A DNA stretch of 64,000 bases, taken from the NCBI GenBank assembly GCA_014799465.1, contig JAAVHZ010000068.1, forward strand, positions 108,869 through 172,868, in the 5' to 3' direction. The notes beneath the pieces are model-generated. The model worked only from the letters and a program-made list of their open reading frames with translations. It searched no databases and had not been told where the DNA came from. The position numbers and the translations under genes were made by a program. Below, in pieces: positions 8,686 through 16,961 of the stretch; positions within the stretch are counted from its first letter, which is position 1; each line of letters begins with the position of its first letter. The stretch is from Lachnospiraceae bacterium (lineage in GTDB: Bacteria > Bacillota > Clostridia > Lachnospirales > Lachnospiraceae).

Positions 8686-9570
8686 TTATAGAGAAGCTGA
8701 AAGCGTTACAATAATACTTAGATTTCCATCCGCAAAATCTGCTTCAATTCTGCCGCCTATAGATTCGGTAAGTTTTTTGCAGATATAAAGACCAAGACCG
8801 CTGCCCTCTGTATTGCCGGATTTGTGCTGTCTGTAATAACGGTCAAATATATGTTCAGTATCAATATATACCTGATTGGTGGGATTAGAAACTGTTAATA
8901 TGATATCTTTTTCATTAGAAACAGTAAAGTTAATATCACCGGAGGTATATTTGATACTGTTAGAAATAAGATTTTGAATAATTCTTGTAAGCATATTTTT
9001 ATCAGTATAGACAAATACAGGCTTATCGGCATTTTCAAAATAAGGAGTTATATTTTTTTCTTTAAATACAGGGTGGCCTGCAAGTATTTGTTCGCAAAGA
9101 AGCCCTGAAATATCTGTTTTTTCATATACAGGAGTATAAGCATTTGAATCCATTAATGATATATCAAAAAAATCATTAATCAGACTACAGCAGTAATATG
9201 CTTTTTCAAGAGCTACATTTATATTCGTCATAACATTTTCATCATGGCATTCTTCTTTTGCAAGCTGAAGATAGCCTATAACTGATGTAAGCGGTGTTCT
9301 CATATCGTGGGAAATATCAGCAACAGACAGTTTAAGCGAATCAGTTTTTTTAACTTCATCAGTTTTAAGCTTATGCATATAGTCAATCAGCAGGTTTATT
9401 CCTGATACCATATTTGACAAATCATAATCTGACAGCTCAATGGTGATAAGTCTGTTTGTCATATCTTTTAGCTGGTTTGAGATGCTTTTAATCTGTCTTT
9501 TTATAATAATCTGCTTTACTGCAAGTAAGATGGAAACAGCAGAAAGTATGCAGATAACAATATACTCCAT
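8686..9570 (-). CDS. Sensor histidine kinase of an ABC-transporter-linked two-component system
   Basis: The kinase has 294 residues from ATG 9570, which has GGAGGACT upstream. One N-terminal membrane helix (about residues 3-22) is followed by a coiled linker, the H-box DISHDMRTPLTSVIGY with H88, the N-box NLISNSIKYTSG and the G-box GSGLGLYICKKL. No large sensor domain exists, as in small kinases that take their signal from a partner ABC transporter. It is the last gene of a minus-strand operon with regulator, ATPase and permease. Its last 11 codons overlap the antisense of the 38-bp repeat copy B. Confidence 0.9.
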   Translation of the reverse strand: MEYIVICILSAVSILLAVKQIIIKRQIKSISNQLKDMTNRLITIELSDYDLSNMVSGINLLIDYMHKLKTDEVKKTDSLKLSVADISHDMRTPLTSVIGYLQLAKEECHDENVMTNINVALEKAYYCCSLINDFFDISLMDSNAYTPVYEKTDISGLLCEQILAGHPVFKEKNITPYFENADKPVFVYTDKNMLTRIIQNLISNSIKYTSGDINFTVSNEKDIILTVSNPTNQVYIDTEHIFDRYYRQHKSGNTEGSGLGLYICKKLTESIGGRIEADFADGNLSIIVTLSASL

Positions 9571-9583
9571 TAATAGTCCTCCG

Positions 9584-10285
9584 TTATTTGATTTCCGTTT
9601 TTCTAAAACATATATATGTGGCAATAAATGCAATAGCAATTACAATTATAGCATTTATAAATGTAGGGACAAGGTTTTTGTAAGAGCTGTCCTGTGCCAG
9701 ACAGAAACATGATAATGTAAAAATCCTGCTGTCGGTAAAGGTGCGGATAATGTTACAGGTTATAAAAGTAAAACATACAGCAGCAGAAATTGAAGCAGAA
9801 GCTTTTTTTAATGAAAATGTAATAAAAGTAATAATACTTTGTATGGCAAAAAGCTGAGCCGCTACTGTAAGAAACCAGAATATGTTATGTGTATTAATAA
9901 TACTGTTATCAAAGCTGCTTTTTAATGAAAACCCAAGTACTGCCGAAAAAATATAAATAGAATGCAATAAAACAGATATTATATAGACTATTATTAATCT
10001 TGACAGCAGTATTGATAAACGGCTGTATCCTATTTTGATTTCATTATGTATAGTCCTGCTGCTGAAATCATTTCCGATAAACCATGATGTAACAAGTGAA
10101 ATAATAAATATTAAAGAAGTATCACTTACTAAACATGCAAATACTTCATTTGTATTCATAGAAGGTAAAAGGTAAAGTTTACAGTAACTATAGAAAAATC
10201 CTGCTGCAAATAGTATCAGTGCAACAATATAAAGTAATATAAATCTGCGTAACTTAAATCCTTCTACTTTAAGCTGATTAATCAT
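9584..10285 (-). CDS. ABC-2 type transporter permease
   Basis: The 233-residue protein begins MINQLKVEGFKLRRF and has about six hydrophobic helices, as in ABC-2 permeases of lantibiotic-immunity or bacitracin-type exporters. ATG 10285 is preferred over GTG 10294 because AGGGGG stands at the right distance. The start overlaps the end of the ATPase gene by 8 bases, and the kinase gene starts 13 bases after its stop. I infer that it forms the membrane part of the exporter encoded here, probably for antimicrobial peptide resistance. Confidence 0.8.
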   Translation of the reverse strand: MINQLKVEGFKLRRFILLYIVALILFAAGFFYSYCKLYLLPSMNTNEVFACLVSDTSLIFIISLVTSWFIGNDFSSRTIHNEIKIGYSRLSILLSRLIIVYIISVLLHSIYIFSAVLGFSLKSSFDNSIINTHNIFWFLTVAAQLFAIQSIITFITFSLKKASASISAAVCFTFITCNIIRTFTDSRIFTLSCFCLAQDSSYKNLVPTFINAIIVIAIAFIATYICFRKTEIK

Positions 10286-11201
10286 TTTTATCACCCCCTG
10301 TTACTGATAGGAAATATTCTTCAAGATTCTGTTCTGCTAATGATAATTCCGTAATTACTATATTTTTTTTCATAAGTGCAGTTGAAACCATTTCTATATT
10401 GTCAGTATAAGAATATAAATAAACCATATTTTCAGACACTGCCTTATAGTCAGAAGTATGCAGTTCATTGTCAAGTACAGTCAGGCAGATTGGAAGATTA
10501 TCTGTTTTAATCCGTATATATTTTCTGCACTTTGTTTCCAGTTCATTGTGAGTCATAATATCTATAATCTTACCTTTATTAATAATAATATAATCTGTGG
10601 CAAGAAGATATAGCTCGTTCAATATATGGCTTGAAATAAATATGGTAGTGTTCATTTCTTCATTTAATTTTTTTAAAGTGTTTCTAAGGGATGCAATATT
10701 TTTAGGGTCAAGACTATTTATTGGTTCATCAAGAATAAGTAAGCGTGGCTTTCCGATAAGTGCAAGACAGATGCTTAACCGCTGCTTTATTCCCATTGAT
10801 AATTTATAAACTTTTTTATCACGTATGCTGTATAAATCCATTAATTTAAGCAGTTCATCGCATATGTTTTTATCAGGATTTCCAATTAAAATACGCTGCA
10901 ATTCAAGATTCTGAAAAGCCGTATAGTATGGATATAGTGCAGGAGCTTCTATGGTGCTTCCTATATATTTTCGCATTTTCTCAAGCTGAGGATACTCCGT
11001 TTTTCCAAAGAGGGAAAAAGAACCTTCAGTCTGGTAAAGCAGACCTGTAATTATACGCATAAGAGTAGTCTTTCCGGCTCCGTTTTCACCGATAAAACCG
11101 TATATATGATTTTCATATAGTGAAATGTTAATGTTGTCAAGTGCGGTAAAACTGCCGAATTTTTTGGTCAGATTATCCGTTTGTAAAATTATATTTTCCA
11201 T
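10278..11201 (-). CDS. ABC transporter ATP-binding protein
   Basis: The protein has 307 residues from ATG 11201, behind CGGAGG. It shows Walker A (GENGAGKTT, about residues 38-46), a signature segment KLSMGIKQRLS, Walker B with LLILDEPINSLDP and the switch histidine in IFISSH. The C-terminal 90 residues are the extension typical of exporters of the BcrA or lantibiotic-immunity type. It is paired with the permease that overlaps its 3' end and with the kinase and regulator genes on either side, which suggests drug- or peptide-induced expression. Confidence 0.9.
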   Translation of the reverse strand: MENIILQTDNLTKKFGSFTALDNINISLYENHIYGFIGENGAGKTTLMRIITGLLYQTEGSFSLFGKTEYPQLEKMRKYIGSTIEAPALYPYYTAFQNLELQRILIGNPDKNICDELLKLMDLYSIRDKKVYKLSMGIKQRLSICLALIGKPRLLILDEPINSLDPKNIASLRNTLKKLNEEMNTTIFISSHILNELYLLATDYIIINKGKIIDIMTHNELETKCRKYIRIKTDNLPICLTVLDNELHTSDYKAVSENMVYLYSYTDNIEMVSTALMKKNIVITELSLAEQNLEEYFLSVTGGDKND

Positions 11202-11276
11202 TTTCAAACCTCCGTTTCTGACATACATGATAGAACATTTCCCTAAAAATATTATTCAGCAATTCTAAAGAAAATC

Positions 11277-11945
11277 TTAATTTATAAGACGATACCCCAT
11301 TCCATAAACAGTTTCAATATATTCACTATCATCAGCCTGACGTATTTTTTTCCTAAGATTGCTTATATGCACATTCATGGTGTTTTCGTCACTTACATAA
11401 TCTTCTCCGGTTATACTTTCAAAAAGGTTTCTTTTGGAAAATATTTTATCAGGGTTCTTTATAAGCAGTTCAAGTATGGAATATTCCATGGCTGTACATA
11501 TTATTTCCTTATCAGAAACAAATACACGTTTTGATTCAGTATTCAAAGTAATATTCCGAAAAGAGATTTTTTTGCCAATCTGAAATTCACTACGTCTTAA
11601 TACCGCATTTATCCTTAAAATTACTTCGTCAATATCAAATGGTTTTGTAATATAATCATCTGCTCCAAGACGCAGCAGTTCTATTCTGTTGTATACCTGA
11701 TTCTTAGCTGAAAGTACAATTACGGGAGTGTTTTTCGACTTTCTTAATTCGTGCAGCACTTCTTCACCGGTTCGAAGCGGCAGCATTAAATCCATAAGTA
11801 TAAGACTGTAATCATTATTTAAAGCCAGTGAAAGACCATCAAATCCATTATCAGCACAAACAGTTTCAAATCCGCTTTTATTCAAAATCCGGTTTAAAAG
11901 GCTGTTTATTTTTTTATCATCTTCGATTATAAGAATGGTAGACAT
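11277..11945 (-). CDS. OmpR-family response regulator
   Basis: The 222-residue regulator has a receiver domain with the acidic pair IEDDKK, the phospho-acceptor in LILMDLMLP (about D51), and K in ITKPFD. The C-terminal winged-helix domain ends VYGMGYRL. It is the first gene of the minus-strand operon; 75 bases separate it from the ATPase gene. It presumably activates this operon when phosphorylated by the kinase encoded at the end. Confidence 0.92.
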   Translation of the reverse strand: MSTILIIEDDKKINSLLNRILNKSGFETVCADNGFDGLSLALNNDYSLILMDLMLPLRTGEEVLHELRKSKNTPVIVLSAKNQVYNRIELLRLGADDYITKPFDIDEVILRINAVLRRSEFQIGKKISFRNITLNTESKRVFVSDKEIICTAMEYSILELLIKNPDKIFSKRNLFESITGEDYVSDENTMNVHISNLRKKIRQADDSEYIETVYGMGYRLIN

Positions 11946-12058
11946 TTTATCCTCCGATATGTTAAGTTATAGAATCAGGTTAATTTTATCACAAATAAAT
12001 AAAAAAGTATGTAACGATTTTGCATTTAGAGAGTTAATATAGTGAGGAGGTGAAAAAA

Positions 12059-12556
12059 TTGGATTTTGAGCGTGTATATAGAGAATGGTTCAAAGATGTT
12101 TTTCTGTATGTCTGCAGTTTATCGGCAAATAAAGATATTGCGGAGGAGATAACACAGGAGACTTTTACAAAAGCATTGAAATCTATTGATAGTTTTGACG
12201 GCCGCAAAGACATAAGGGCATGGCTCTTTACTATTGCAAGAAACACATATTATACATATTGTAAACGTCAGAAGATATATGCAGACAAAGAATTATCAGA
12301 AGACATTGTTGATTCCGCACACGCATTTACTACATGCCTTGAAGATAGAGAAAGTGCGTTTCGCATACACGAATTTCTTCATAATATGGAAGAACCTTAT
12401 AAAGAGGTGTTCAGCCTAAGAGTGTTTGGGGAACTGCCATTTGAAAAAATAGGATTACTATTCGGAAAAAGCTCTGAATGGGCAAGAGTAACATTTTATC
12501 GTGCAAAAAAGAAGATTATAGAATTTATGGAGGAGCCGGAGGATGAAAAATATTAA
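12059..12556 (+). CDS. ECF-type RNA polymerase sigma factor
   Basis: The product has about 165 residues. Region 2 is seen in KDIAEEITQETFTKALKS and IRAWLFTIARNTYYTYCKR, and region 4 in FEKIGLLFGKSSEWARVTFYRAKKKI. TTG at 12059 is the likely start: GGAGGTGA lies 8 bases upstream, whereas GTG at 12050 falls inside that site. The stop overlaps the anti-sigma gene by 14 bases, the usual coupling of such pairs. Confidence 0.9.
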   Translation: MDFERVYREWFKDVFLYVCSLSANKDIAEEITQETFTKALKSIDSFDGRKDIRAWLFTIARNTYYTYCKRQKIYADKELSEDIVDSAHAFTTCLEDRESAFRIHEFLHNMEEPYKEVFSLRVFGELPFEKIGLLFGKSSEWARVTFYRAKKKIIEFMEEPEDEKY

Positions 12557-13196
12557 CTGTAATATAGTAAAGGATATTCTGCCGCTGTATTTTGATAAAG
12601 TTGTAAGTAAAGATACAGTTGAAATGGTAGAGGAACATTTGAGGTCATGTGAAGACTGCCAAAAAGAGGCTTCAGTAATGAAAAAAGATTTTGTGATGCC
12701 TGTTAACCAAAGTATTCGGCTTGATGAAGCAAAAATGCTTAAGAGGTTCAAAATACATTTTCGTAAAAGAAATGTGCTTATTTCAATAATGTCATTTATA
12801 ATTGCGTTTGGAGTAATGGGAGCAGTTATTTTTCTGTTGACCTATCCGAAGTTATATATCGATTATGATGGTGCGAAGATTTCTGTTGACGTTGATGATG
12901 GAAATGTATACGCTGAATATACCGGAAATGATGCTATAGCCGCATATGCTGTATACCCGGTTGAGCCATATATTGATGAGGAAGAAAAATATATTGTGAT
13001 ATTTTATTACAGTACTACATTTTGGGATAAGTATTTTACTGCCGGTAAAGGTAAAAGTGATATTAATAAAACAGGTTTTACGGTTGAATTAGGCGAAGCT
13101 GCACAAATTGATGAAGTGTACTATGGAAAATATGATGGTGGAGAAGTATATGAACCGTCTGAATTAAGTGATATGCACCTGGTCTGGAGTAAGTAG
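12543..13196 (+). CDS. Zinc-finger anti-sigma factor, membrane-anchored
   Basis: The 217-residue protein starts with an anti-sigma zinc-binding segment: C6, then H34 and the CxxC of HLRSCEDCQKEA. One membrane helix (about residues 75-95) is followed by an extracytoplasmic domain of about 120 residues. It would hold the upstream sigma factor at the membrane until an envelope signal releases it. Gene overlap with the sigma factor supports the pairing. The outer domain was not recognised. Confidence 0.88.
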   Translation: MKNINCNIVKDILPLYFDKVVSKDTVEMVEEHLRSCEDCQKEASVMKKDFVMPVNQSIRLDEAKMLKRFKIHFRKRNVLISIMSFIIAFGVMGAVIFLLTYPKLYIDYDGAKISVDVDDGNVYAEYTGNDAIAAYAVYPVEPYIDEEEKYIVIFYYSTTFWDKYFTAGKGKSDINKTGFTVELGEAAQIDEVYYGKYDGGEVYEPSELSDMHLVWSK

Positions 13197-13217
13197 GCTG
13201 AGAAAAACTGTATGTAA

Positions 13218-13254
13218 AGAGGTATCAGGATAAATGTTCTGATACCTCTTTTTG
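13218..13254. terminator. Bidirectional intrinsic terminator
   Basis: An 11-bp perfect stem (AGAGGTATCAG with CTGATACCTCT) around a 10-base loop is followed by TTTTGT. It lies between the convergent anti-sigma and SOD genes. Confidence 0.85.
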
Positions 13255-13264
13255 TGGGTTCTAA

Positions 13265-13753
13265 TTATATACGTATTATAACACCACATCCGATTTTATT
13301 ACCGGAATTGCCCGAAGGTTGGGTTGTAAAATCATCGGGACCGGAATGGATTATAACTGACCTTCCTATAACATCATCTATTCTAAAGCGGGTGTCAAAA
13401 AAAACCCCATAAGCATATCCTCGGTTGCTAAGTAATGGAACCAAATCTCCGACGTGATAAGGATGAGGTTTATTATCAGGATTATAATGTGCACCTGTTT
13501 TATCAAAAGGAGGAGTGCAGTCACCCGTCTCGTGAATATGCATTGCATAGAAATTTGATAAGGAATCTGTAGAAGAATCCGGAAGGCCAAAGATTTCAGC
13601 TTGTATTAAAATACCGTCATACGGAGTCTGAAAAAATTTAACAGAACCATTTATCTGAGGCTGTTCATTGCTTCCGGTAATATTGGCCGCAGCACATGCC
13701 TTGTTAAGGCTTAGTATTTCAGTAAATGTAGATTCGGGAGATATTAAATACAT
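13265..13753 (-). CDS. Cu/Zn superoxide dismutase family protein
   Basis: The 162-residue product carries the full ligand set of Cu/Zn SOD in order: H72 and H74 (MHIHETGDC), H89 (AHYNP), H97, H100 and D103 (HPYHVGDLVPL), and H136 (VIIHSGPDD), with C79 and C156 placed for the conserved disulfide. The loop between the zinc ligands is short. No signal peptide is visible, so the enzyme is predicted to be cytoplasmic, unlike the usual periplasmic or lipoprotein bacterial forms. It would dismutate superoxide, although metal loading in an anaerobe is unproven. Confidence 0.88.
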   Translation of the reverse strand: MYLISPESTFTEILSLNKACAAANITGSNEQPQINGSVKFFQTPYDGILIQAEIFGLPDSSTDSLSNFYAMHIHETGDCTPPFDKTGAHYNPDNKPHPYHVGDLVPLLSNRGYAYGVFFDTRFRIDDVIGRSVIIHSGPDDFTTQPSGNSGNKIGCGVIIRI

Positions 13754-13942
13754 AGTGGTTCTCCAAGAATAGTTTTAAGATAAAATATGCAAAATTATTA
13801 TATTGTGTTACCAATAATATAGAACAGTAAACATAAAAACATTTGAATTTGATAAAAAACGTTGTATACTATAGTGAAAATGTATTTATATGTATTAAAA
13901 GGAAAAGCAGAGGCAGAATAATTACATAAAGGAGAATAAAGC

Positions 13943-14302
13943 ATGAAGTATTTAAAGCAGTTTTTAGTTATACTTGTGATTACATTTATAGGTGAAGTAT
14001 TAAAATATCTTATACCGCTTCCGGTTCCGGCATCAATTTATGGTCTCCTTATATTGTTTGCAGCACTTATTACGGGAGTGGTTAAGATTGATATGGTAAA
14101 AGATACGGCAGCTTTTCTAATAGAAATAATGCCGCTTATGTTCATACCAGCGGCAGTAGGGCTTATGGATTCATGGAGTATATTAAAACCTATTTGGATT
14201 CAGATATCTGTTATTATAGTAATTTCTACTGTTTTAGTAATGATATTCAGCGGAAGAGTCACACAGTTTATAATAAGATGGGAAAAGAGGCATTTGAAAT
14301 GA
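13943..14302 (+). CDS. lrgA: CidA/LrgA family membrane protein
   Basis: The 119-residue protein has four hydrophobic helices and the family stretch LIPLPVPASIYGLLILF near the N-terminus. LrgA-type proteins are holin-like and act with LrgB, influencing murein hydrolase activity or organic acid transport. AAAGGAG precedes the start, and its stop overlaps the start of the LrgB gene as ATGA. Confidence 0.88.
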   Translation: MKYLKQFLVILVITFIGEVLKYLIPLPVPASIYGLLILFAALITGVVKIDMVKDTAAFLIEIMPLMFIPAAVGLMDSWSILKPIWIQISVIIVISTVLVMIFSGRVTQFIIRWEKRHLK

Positions 14303-14991
14303 ATGATTTATTGAGCAATTCTACATTTTTCGGAGTGGCTATAAGCATATTGACATATGAAATAGGAGTATTATTAAAGAAAAAATTTAAAATTGCGATA
14401 TTTAATCCGCTGCTGATATCTATAGCTTCGGTAATTGCATTTCTGGTAATTTTTAATATTGATTATGACAGCTACTATGAAGGTGCAAAATATCTGGGAT
14501 ATCTTTTAACACCTGCAACAGTATGTCTTGCAGTTCCATTGTATGAACAGATTTCACTGTTAAAGAAACATTTTAAAGCGATAATTGGAGGTATCATATC
14601 GGGAGTAATAACAAGCCTTGTATCTATATTTGTTATGTCTGTTATGTTCAGACTAAATCATAAAGAATATGTGACGCTTTTACCTAAGTCCATTACTACG
14701 GCAATAGGAATGGGGGTTTCGGATGAACTGGGAGGTATAGTGACTATTACTGTAGCAGTTATTATAATAACAGGAGTATTAGGAAATATAATTGCAGAAT
14801 CAGTATGCAGGCTGTTTAAGATAAAAGAGCAGGTAGCCATAGGCATAGCTATCGGCTCATCATCTCATGCGGTGGGTACAGCTAAGGCAATGGAGCTGGG
14901 GGATATAGAAGGTGCAATGAGCAGTTTGTCCATAGCAGTTGCAGGCTTGCTTACGGTTTTAGGGGCATCAATATTTGCAGGATTCATATAA
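14299..14991 (+). CDS. lrgB: LrgB family membrane protein
   Basis: The 230-residue polytopic protein starts MNDLLSNSTFFGVAIS at the ATGA overlap with lrgA. Family motifs are LLTPATVCLAVPLYEQ, PKSITTAIGMGVSDELGG and GIAIGSSSHAVGTAKAMELG. It is the partner of the upstream LrgA-like protein in the plasma membrane. In some Firmicutes such pairs move pyruvate or other metabolites; which role applies here cannot be read from sequence. Confidence 0.9.
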   Translation: MNDLLSNSTFFGVAISILTYEIGVLLKKKFKIAIFNPLLISIASVIAFLVIFNIDYDSYYEGAKYLGYLLTPATVCLAVPLYEQISLLKKHFKAIIGGIISGVITSLVSIFVMSVMFRLNHKEYVTLLPKSITTAIGMGVSDELGGIVTITVAVIIITGVLGNIIAESVCRLFKIKEQVAIGIAIGSSSHAVGTAKAMELGDIEGAMSSLSIAVAGLLTVLGASIFAGFI

Positions 14992-15106
14992 TATAAAGTT
15001 ACCATTATAATGCCTTTTTGCTTACAATTTAAGAGAAAAATATTAAAAAGACAGGTGCAAGTCGGAGATTAAAGTGGTATCATAGTTAAGTAAAAGGAGC
15101 AGTATA

Positions 15107-16930
15107 ATGAGGAATGTAAATAAATTATTTAAAATAATAAGGTTAAACTGGAGATGTATGGTGGAATTTGAACTGTTGTACAGATTTTTTTCTGTTCTGA
15201 TATTTGCCCCCATACTACTTATAATGTTTAATATATCTATGACGATATCCGGTTACAAATATATTACTGTAGATAATGTAAATGGGTATATAAAGAGTCC
15301 GATAACGATAATTATGGTGATAATGCTTGTGCTTACAGTGACATTTTTTGCATTGATGGAAATAAGTGCAAATATTTATATCATAGATCAGTCATATCAG
15401 AGGAATATCACTAATATAAAAGATGTACTGATATTTTCACTGAGAAATGCAATAAGGGCGTTCAGCATAAGAAATATATTCCTTGCCATAATGGTTATGG
15501 CAACTACATTATTTTTAAATACCGGTATCACTTCAGGATATATAAGTACCGTATCAGTACCCGGTTTTTTTACCGCATTTATTACAGCAAACAAATATCT
15601 TAAACGTATACTGTATGCCACCATGATACTGTCAGCATTTTTCTTTATAAAGTGGATATATGTTTTCCAGTATTTTACATTAGAGAAATGTTCATTTGTT
15701 ACAGCATGTAAGAAAAGCAATAATCTGAATAAGGGACATAAATTGAAAGACTTTGTTACTATTCTGCTTATGGAAATGCTGTGTACAGCAGTCTTTGCAG
15801 CAGTGACAGCACTTGTGGTACTTATATTTGCCGGAATATACAAGTTTTTTTCATCATATGAAATAGTATATTATATGATGTTATCTGCGGTTATTGTAGT
15901 GACTACAATGCTTGGAGTATTGTTCCTTGCATTGTCCATGCCGATGTTGTTTGCATGTATAAGTGTAATGTTTTACAGACATAAGGTTGAAACAGGGGAG
16001 AGGATACAGCATTGCATGAAGTCAAAATATCGTGTTGATATAATAAAGAAAAAGAAAATTAAGAGATTGGAACATATAATATTCTGGGTGTCATTGGCGG
16101 TATGTACGGTATATGTGTATATGGCTGCTGCGGGAAATATAAGTTTGAATGTGGAATACTTAAAATCCATGGAGATTACGGCACACCGCGGGGCATCAGC
16201 AAAATATCCGGAAAACAGTATGAGTGCATTTGAGGGGGCAGTAGAACTCGGTGCTGACTGGATTGAACTTGATGTTCAGCAGACAAAGGATGGGGAAATA
16301 ATAGTTATGCATGATTCAAACTTCAAAAGAACTACAGGAAAGAATTGTAATGTATGGAAAATGAAATATGAAGATGTTGAGAATCTGGACTGTGGAAAAT
16401 GGTTTTCAAAAGATTATAAAGGGGAAAGAGTACCTCTTTTAAAAGATGTTGTGGAGTATGCAAAGGCTGAAGGCATCAAACTTAATATAGAGCTTAAGCC
16501 TACAGGGCATGAAAAAGATTTTGAAAAAGCAGTTATAGATATTGTAAATGAATATGAATACAAAAACAGATGTGTCATAACATCGCAGAATTATAAAGCA
16601 TTAAAGAATGTCAAAAAATATGATGAAGAAATAACCACCGTATATGTTATGGGTGTCGCATACGGAAATATATTAAAATTAACTGCTGCCGATAATTTCA
16701 GCATAAAGTATTATTATGCGACTGACGAATTAATAAAAAGAGTCCACAATGCCGGAAAGGAATTGTATGTATGGACGGTAAACAGTGAGTCATCCATAAA
16801 CAAAATGATTGATTTAAATGTAGACAATATTATAACTGATAATATCAGTCTTGCAAAAAAATGTATTTACCGGAAAAAAGCCGGTAATAAGGCAGTAAAA
16901 TATTTTGATAAGCTGCTGCTTAAGGAATAG
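15107..16930 (+). CDS. Membrane-anchored glycerophosphodiester phosphodiesterase
   Basis: The 607-residue protein has an N-terminal half of about seven membrane helices (the membrane domain found in a subset of GDPD proteins) and a C-terminal catalytic GDPD domain from about residue 355. Catalytic features are ITAHRGASAKYPENS (HRG), WIELDVQQTKDG with VMHD, and LNIELKP. It should hydrolyse glycerophosphodiesters to sn-glycerol 3-phosphate and an alcohol, perhaps during lipoteichoic acid or lipid turnover. The start follows AAAAGGAGC. Confidence 0.9.
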   Translation: MRNVNKLFKIIRLNWRCMVEFELLYRFFSVLIFAPILLIMFNISMTISGYKYITVDNVNGYIKSPITIIMVIMLVLTVTFFALMEISANIYIIDQSYQRNITNIKDVLIFSLRNAIRAFSIRNIFLAIMVMATTLFLNTGITSGYISTVSVPGFFTAFITANKYLKRILYATMILSAFFFIKWIYVFQYFTLEKCSFVTACKKSNNLNKGHKLKDFVTILLMEMLCTAVFAAVTALVVLIFAGIYKFFSSYEIVYYMMLSAVIVVTTMLGVLFLALSMPMLFACISVMFYRHKVETGERIQHCMKSKYRVDIIKKKKIKRLEHIIFWVSLAVCTVYVYMAAAGNISLNVEYLKSMEITAHRGASAKYPENSMSAFEGAVELGADWIELDVQQTKDGEIIVMHDSNFKRTTGKNCNVWKMKYEDVENLDCGKWFSKDYKGERVPLLKDVVEYAKAEGIKLNIELKPTGHEKDFEKAVIDIVNEYEYKNRCVITSQNYKALKNVKKYDEEITTVYVMGVAYGNILKLTAADNFSIKYYYATDELIKRVHNAGKELYVWTVNSESSINKMIDLNVDNIITDNISLAKKCIYRKKAGNKAVKYFDKLLLKE

Positions 16931-16961
16931 GGAAACTGTAGGAAAGGTGTTGATACACTCA

